A stretch of DNA of 64,000 nt from Pseudanabaena sp. 'Roaring Creek'. Lineage in GTDB: Bacteria > Cyanobacteriota > Cyanobacteriia > Pseudanabaenales > Pseudanabaenaceae. The notes beneath the pieces were generated by a model. The model did no database searches, was not told the origin of the DNA, and was given only the letters and a program-made list of their open reading frames with translations. This document shows, piece by piece, positions 59,684 through 64,000 of this stretch (positions are counted from its first letter, which is position 1; each line of letters starts with the position of its first letter). The translations under genes were made by a program, and so were the position numbers. Location: contig NZ_LIRE01000676.1 in assembly GCF_001402795.1 (NCBI RefSeq), positions 1 to 64,000 on the forward strand, in the 5' to 3' direction.

Positions 59684-60469
59684 TTAAATAGACTCTTTAG
59701 GGAAAGAGTAAGTTATGGTTATATTCTTCTCAGTAACCACAAAAGGATATTCTTCTGAGAAGATTTGATCCAGTGGAATATCTGAGTAATTGTGATACAC
59801 CGCAACTTCATCGTCTCCTACAGGATCAATTAATTCAAAGTTTTGAATTAATTTGCCATCCTGGACCATTTGGGATAATGTTTCATGCCAAAGCTTTTTG
59901 TCAAACTTGAGGTTGAAATACTTGTAAGAATGGGTGGTAAATCGAGAACGGTAGAATGGGCTATTGTGAAGGCATTCTAGGGCGATATTGATCAGTCCTA
60001 AAGGAGTTGGGGATATCGCAGTCTCTTTCAGTTGCTCAATTTTGATGGAAGCGATCGCGACTTCGACGATCTCATTAATGAGATATTCTGCGTCATCCTC
60101 ATCCATCAAAGTGACATTAGCAAAACCCCTCTTTGCCCTTTGAGTAGCAGCCGATACTGTGTATTCTAGCCTTTGGATTTTGCGGGCAGTTTCGACAGAA
60201 ACGCCCATCTTGCGGGCTTCAAGGTCGAGTTCTTTTTCTCGCTTTAATTCTCGGCTAGCTTTTACTTCTATACGGAAAGCAAGAAGTTCATCGTGGAAAG
60301 ATTCAAAGCCCTCAGTCTCCTCAATATCCCAAATAGGATCGTAAAGCCAATTTTCTTTCAGCCTTTCGACATCTTCTCGTGTAATTTTATTCTCTGCCGA
60401 TGCACCACGATCTGAACATACATTTGGATCGATGATGGGCAAATCACTGATTAATTCATTATATGGCAT
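59684..60469 (-). CDS. Hypothetical protein, 261 residues
   Basis: Acidic helical protein. The N-terminus (MPYNELISDLPIIDPNVCSD) is followed by helices rich in Glu and Lys (RELKREKELDLEARKMGVSV) and a C-terminal region with FSEEYPFVVTEKNITITYSF. No family is recognised. It lies in the minus-strand early-type set, after a gap that holds a 57-residue gene. Confidence 0.45.
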   Translation of the reverse strand: MPYNELISDLPIIDPNVCSDRGASAENKITREDVERLKENWLYDPIWDIEETEGFESFHDELLAFRIEVKASRELKREKELDLEARKMGVSVETARKIQRLEYTVSAATQRAKRGFANVTLMDEDDAEYLINEIVEVAIASIKIEQLKETAISPTPLGLINIALECLHNSPFYRSRFTTHSYKYFNLKFDKKLWHETLSQMVQDGKLIQNFELIDPVGDDEVAVYHNYSDIPLDQIFSEEYPFVVTEKNITITYSFPKESI

Positions 60470-60563
60470 TTATTAATCCCTGTTGTCCTGTCGTTGTAAC
60501 TGCGATCGCTTAGTCCCCTCGCGATTATTGTCTTAGATTTGTTTTACAGCAGATAAACGCGGA

Positions 60564-60737
60564 TTATTTGCTGTAAATTACCCAGTGTTTTTTGAAATCG
60601 TCTTCAGACCAATTATCTTCAACACCATCACAGACAAGAATGTGAATTGTGTGCTTACCATCAACGATTTCTCGTTTTTTGTAGCTTGCAATGCGCTTGG
60701 AATGGATATTTCTAAAGTAATGAGTAGTTTTTTCCAT
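60564..60737 (-). CDS. Small gene, 57 residues
   Basis: ATG frame giving MEKTTHYFRNIHSKRIASYK then KHTIHILVCDGVEDNWSEDD and KKHWVIYSK at its end. AAGAG lies six bases upstream. A long run of sensible, folded-looking residues and no overlap with other genes make it a good candidate. Function is unknown. Confidence 0.55.
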   Translation of the reverse strand: MEKTTHYFRNIHSKRIASYKKREIVDGKHTIHILVCDGVEDNWSEDDFKKHWVIYSK

Positions 60738-60794
60738 GTTTTACTCTTATTAAATTGTTTTGAAAATCCATTTATTCATAAACAATTTAATATA

Positions 60795-60810
60795 TTGTTA
60801 ACGTATTGAT
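60795..60810. promoter_or_regulatory. Shared 16-bp motif TTGTTAACGTATTGAT, site 3
   Basis: Overlaps the last codons of the helicase gene and the gap beyond. It differs from site 1 by two bases. Confidence 0.35.
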
Positions 60811-63800
60811 ACCGTATCAGTATCGCCATCAGTTGTCAAGCGTAGATCGCTTTTTCCCTGAATGCCGTAGTCTTTTTTGATGTCTGGGAAGTCCAAAACG
60901 TTAGACTTCGGAGCATTTATCGCCTCAGCAGTAGATTTGATCTCAACCAGCCAGTTGGGATAATTATCTTCAGGTCTGAACCAGAATGAGTAAACTTTCT
61001 CTCGAAGTTCACGGATGATTGCAGGATTTTCACGATCGGGCATTAAAGAAGGTTGTGATTTCATAGCGAACTCAAATTCTTCTTCGTCCCCAATAGCAAA
61101 TTGTTGCTCACTGGCTTCTTGCTGAAAGATGGTTTCTAACTCGTCAATCAATACCTTTAGATTGGCAATGCGATCGAAGCAGTTATTCCCATCCTCATCA
61201 ACAAACTGTTTGTTTAGCTCTTTCCCGACTGACAGCATTTTACTCTCAATCGAAATCAATCTATTTTCTTCTTTAATGAGGTTTGAGCCAGTTTGAGAAA
61301 AAGATTTCTTGATTTCTCTAAAATAACAGGTATTAGAAATAGAAACCTTAAGCCCATTTGGAAACAGCAAAAAGCCATTGGCATGGTAGCCACTCATGCC
61401 AACTTTCGGGATATACATGTAGATATCACAACCGCAATAGGTCGCAACCTTGCGTTGGGGTTCAGAGAATCTACCCTTTTTTTGAGATGATTCGGCATAA
61501 TCATTCATGCTATCGACTAAGTATTCCTCTCTGGAATCACCTTCATAGGCGATACCATCAAGCCCAATAATCCGATCGATTGGCAATGTAGGGGGCTTCT
61601 CTTTCTTAACCCTGGACCTCTTTTTAGTCACCTCTGTTTCTGCGTCAGAAGTAGGGGTTAATACTGGTTCCTCTGCTAGCTTAACTAGGTATGGCTCAAC
61701 ATAGGCTGTCGCATCCTTAATTAGTGCAATTTGGTCAATGAGATCGATCCTTTCATGGGGAAGGTTTAATTCCTCCTTCTCCAAGCTGCGGCGATTCATT
61801 TGCCAAGCTCGTTCCTCGGCAAGCAGCATTACTAATTCGCCTTCCGCCTTGAATTTCTCCATAATTCGAGGATCGCTAGATGCGATCGCCTTCATTTGGG
61901 CATAGGTCATTGGCTCAACATCGATATCGCCACACTTCCTATTTTTAGAATTAAGATTACTAAATTGTCTAAATCCATCTGCCTTCGCCTGTAAAGCTTG
62001 AGCCTTAAATCCGTCAATCGAGGCTGACCCTTGAGAGCCTTGAGTGAGGTATTGAAAGTCATAGACTATATAATCCTCAAACATAGACCCAGGACGTTCG
62101 ATCCGCCCGATGCGTTGATCGTCCTTAGCAGGAGTCCAAGGAACGTCAATTTTATGAATAGCGATTAAACGTTTCTGGACATTTACACCAGTGCCGAGCT
62201 TTTCTGTAGATCCCATGACTACAGCGATCGCGCCATCATTGACATCCTTGAATAAAGTATCACGTTTGTCTTTTTCATAATCATGAATAAACACAAACTG
62301 ATCTTCGGGCATCCCTAAAGCACAGCAAACTTGCTTTATATATTGGTAAGCGGTGAATTCAGTACTGCCATAATTCTCAGGAATCATGGCAAGCTCCCAT
62401 ATCAAATCCTCGCAAGCCTCATGACGGCTTTTAAAGAGGATAGACTCATAAGTACCATCAAGGCTTTTGTTGTACCAATACCCTGTACTAACATCCTTGA
62501 TTAAATACCCAATTCTAATACCATTATCCTTTTTGGAAGAACCCTGAGCAACAATAATGCTCCTATTAGATTCAACAACAACTTTGTAAGGCTTTTGCTG
62601 TTTTTTCGGAGTGCTGACATCGGAAAAGACAAGTTGGGTTGCCTTCACATCTCTTGTTGCTTGCCAGATTTTCCACACATTCCACGCACAGGCATTTAAT
62701 TTATGGTTGACCCAATCCCTCGCATTAGGATCGACAAGTGCCATGTGCATACACCCAAGGATGCCATCTGTCGTAATGACCAGCATGTTATCTTCTTTTG
62801 GATCTACTTCTCTATTCTTAACTGCCAAAGCTCTGGCAACGAGAGAATTCATATAGGCAATTTGGGAAGCATGAGGTTCCGAAGACAACACTATATGCCG
62901 AATATTCGGGCGGCGTAATTTCAGATCTTGCTTCGTTTTAATATCCATGCTCTGAGCGCACATGTTTTTCAACTCAGGGATATTATTGAAATTGGAAAAC
63001 CGTTCCTTTTTCTTCAACCTACCCGTAGCACTGATTTCAAGTGAACTAACAATCTTGCCGAACATTGCCCGCCATGCATCAAAACTATCTAGACCCAATT
63101 CCTTGAGTAGATCTGGTTGTAATAGCATTTGGTTGGAATACATCTGTGCAATCGTATTAACTAAATGCGTTCCTGTTAGCAAGACAACCCTCTTGTTGCG
63201 ACGATACAAATCGTGGAATTTCAATAGCGCATCCCCAGCTTGTTTGCTGCCATCGCCAGAAGGAATCCCGGCTACATTGCGAAGCGTGGATTTGATCGGT
63301 ATATTGAGCAAGCAGTGCGCCTCATCAAAAATGACACAATCAATTCCCAAATCCTTCCAATACAGGGAGTCGTCCTTCCCGGATTTCAGATTATTAAGAT
63401 GTTTTACGATCGCATCTTTCTTCTGAACTCTCTGCTTTTGAGCCTTTTTACTGTTACTTTTTTCCATCTTGGATAGTTCAGCCTTGAGATGATATTGCTC
63501 CACCTCAGAGGAATACGGAATTGCCTCAAAATCTTCCTTAGTGCAAATTGCAATGTCATAGCTTTCAAATGCTAGACGGGAGAGAAACTCCCTTCTTAGG
63601 TCAACATTAGTATCTGGCGATCTCACTAACAACGTTGCCTGTGGGAATACGCCACGACATTGATCAGCGAATTGAGTAGTTGTAGAGCCGAGTACAACAA
63701 TTAGAGTTTTATGATTGGCGATCAATTCGCGAAGTTTCATTGCGATCATCGCAGCTTCCAAGGTCTTCCCAGCACCAACACAATGATATGCTCCAGTCCC

Positions 63801-64000
63801 TTTGCCATGATTGCGGATGACAAGTTCGACGAGATCTAATTGATGGTCGTGAAAAGTCAAAGGCTTACCTTGGAAAATTTCGGCAGCTTGTGGGAATGTT
63901 AGATAACTGCCGTCTAGGGTAGGGACTTTGTAGACGTTAATTTCACTGTTGTACCAATCGGTCAGGAGGATTGCTCGGTCTAGATCGCTCCACAACCACT
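60798..64000 (-). CDS. SNF2-like SF2 helicase, 5' partial at right edge
   Basis: The frame is open to the window edge, so the N-terminus is missing. Motif I is GAYHCVGAGKTLEAAMIA, motif II IFDEAHCL, motif III LLTGTHLV, and motif VI DQRIGRIERPG preceded by STEKLGTGVNVQ. The text before motif I (NVYKVPTLDGSYLTFPQAAE and HDHQLDLVELV) matches the large phage and plasmid proteins in which an N6-methylase domain precedes the helicase, so such a domain may lie outside the window. A role in DNA handling or anti-restriction is inferred. Confidence 0.75.
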   Translation of the reverse strand, partial: WLWSDLDRAILLTDWYNSEINVYKVPTLDGSYLTFPQAAEIFQGKPLTFHDHQLDLVELVIRNHGKGTGAYHCVGAGKTLEAAMIAMKLRELIANHKTLIVVLGSTTTQFADQCRGVFPQATLLVRSPDTNVDLRREFLSRLAFESYDIAICTKEDFEAIPYSSEVEQYHLKAELSKMEKSNSKKAQKQRVQKKDAIVKHLNNLKSGKDDSLYWKDLGIDCVIFDEAHCLLNIPIKSTLRNVAGIPSGDGSKQAGDALLKFHDLYRRNKRVVLLTGTHLVNTIAQMYSNQMLLQPDLLKELGLDSFDAWRAMFGKIVSSLEISATGRLKKKERFSNFNNIPELKNMCAQSMDIKTKQDLKLRRPNIRHIVLSSEPHASQIAYMNSLVARALAVKNREVDPKEDNMLVITTDGILGCMHMALVDPNARDWVNHKLNACAWNVWKIWQATRDVKATQLVFSDVSTPKKQQKPYKVVVESNRSIIVAQGSSKKDNGIRIGYLIKDVSTGYWYNKSLDGTYESILFKSRHEACEDLIWELAMIPENYGSTEFTAYQYIKQVCCALGMPEDQFVFIHDYEKDKRDTLFKDVNDGAIAVVMGSTEKLGTGVNVQKRLIAIHKIDVPWTPAKDDQRIGRIERPGSMFEDYIVYDFQYLTQGSQGSASIDGFKAQALQAKADGFRQFSNLNSKNRKCGDIDVEPMTYAQMKAIASSDPRIMEKFKAEGELVMLLAEERAWQMNRRSLEKEELNLPHERIDLIDQIALIKDATAYVEPYLVKLAEEPVLTPTSDAETEVTKKRSRVKKEKPPTLPIDRIIGLDGIAYEGDSREEYLVDSMNDYAESSQKKGRFSEPQRKVATYCGCDIYMYIPKVGMSGYHANGFLLFPNGLKVSISNTCYFREIKKSFSQTGSNLIKEENRLISIESKMLSVGKELNKQFVDEDGNNCFDRIANLKVLIDELETIFQQEASEQQFAIGDEEEFEFAMKSQPSLMPDRENPAIIRELREKVYSFWFRPEDNYPNWLVEIKSTAEAINAPKSNVLDFPDIKKDYGIQGKSDLRLTTDGDTDTVSIR

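Overview
The window reads as part of a long-tailed bacteriophage genome, or of a phage-derived element, from a cyanobacterium. The host is suggested by the very frequent HIP1 octamer GCGATCGC and its GATCGC half-forms, which occur throughout and inside genes. The phage identity rests on a recognisable series of virion genes: Mu F-like and Mu gpG-like morphogenesis proteins, a DUF2213 protease/scaffold, a cement protein, a DUF2184-type capsid protein, a DUF4054 protein, a 2,448-residue tape measure, tail-tip and lectin fibres, and a GH19 endolysin. No terminase, portal or integrase is visible, so either the genome continues outside the window or the element is unusual.

Layout. 0-5.7 kb (mostly plus): a PIN-like/nuclease-like protein cut by the left edge, a HAD phosphatase, a zinc-ribbon fusion, small unknowns, a tRNA-Met (CAT), a Rieske-type protein and a RusA-like resolvase. 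5.7-17.5 kb (minus): tail-tip and fibre genes including a LamG-type lectin and a GT2-type glycosyltransferase, interrupted by a damaged GIY-YIG/HTH gene and a TnpB element. 17.6-35.9 kb (plus): head morphogenesis and capsid genes, then four large low-complexity proteins with glycine-rich hydrophobic segments and a four-cysteine motif; the last carries two LRAT-like modules. A three-gene minus-strand cassette (regulator, HicB-like, ParB-methylase) is embedded in the head block. 36-39.4 kb: a control and accessory region with a small XRE repressor, divergent promoters on an inverted operator, a decaying tandem duplication, a GIY-YIG homing endonuclease and a lipoprotein. 39.4-52.9 kb (plus): tape measure, repeated tail protein, holin candidate and endolysin, with a few minus-strand small genes. 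53.3-55.8 kb (minus): a STAND NTPase with nearly identical TPR repeats. 56.3-64 kb (minus): unknown early-type genes and a SNF2-like helicase cut by the right edge.

The most unusual feature is a dispersed 17-bp sequence, GGGTTCGGGGTTGAGGG, found in 17 exact or near copies in both orientations. It lies between genes but also in frame inside at least nine genes, where it encodes PSTPNP-like or GSGLR peptides. In the tape measure it replaces part of one 27-residue repeat without changing its length. Other strong signals are the tandem LRAT protein, two mobile nuclease genes that sit next to copies of the same short gene, a leaderless-type repressor promoter, and a 16-bp motif shared by three distant sites.

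All functional names come from reading motifs by eye; no database search was run.
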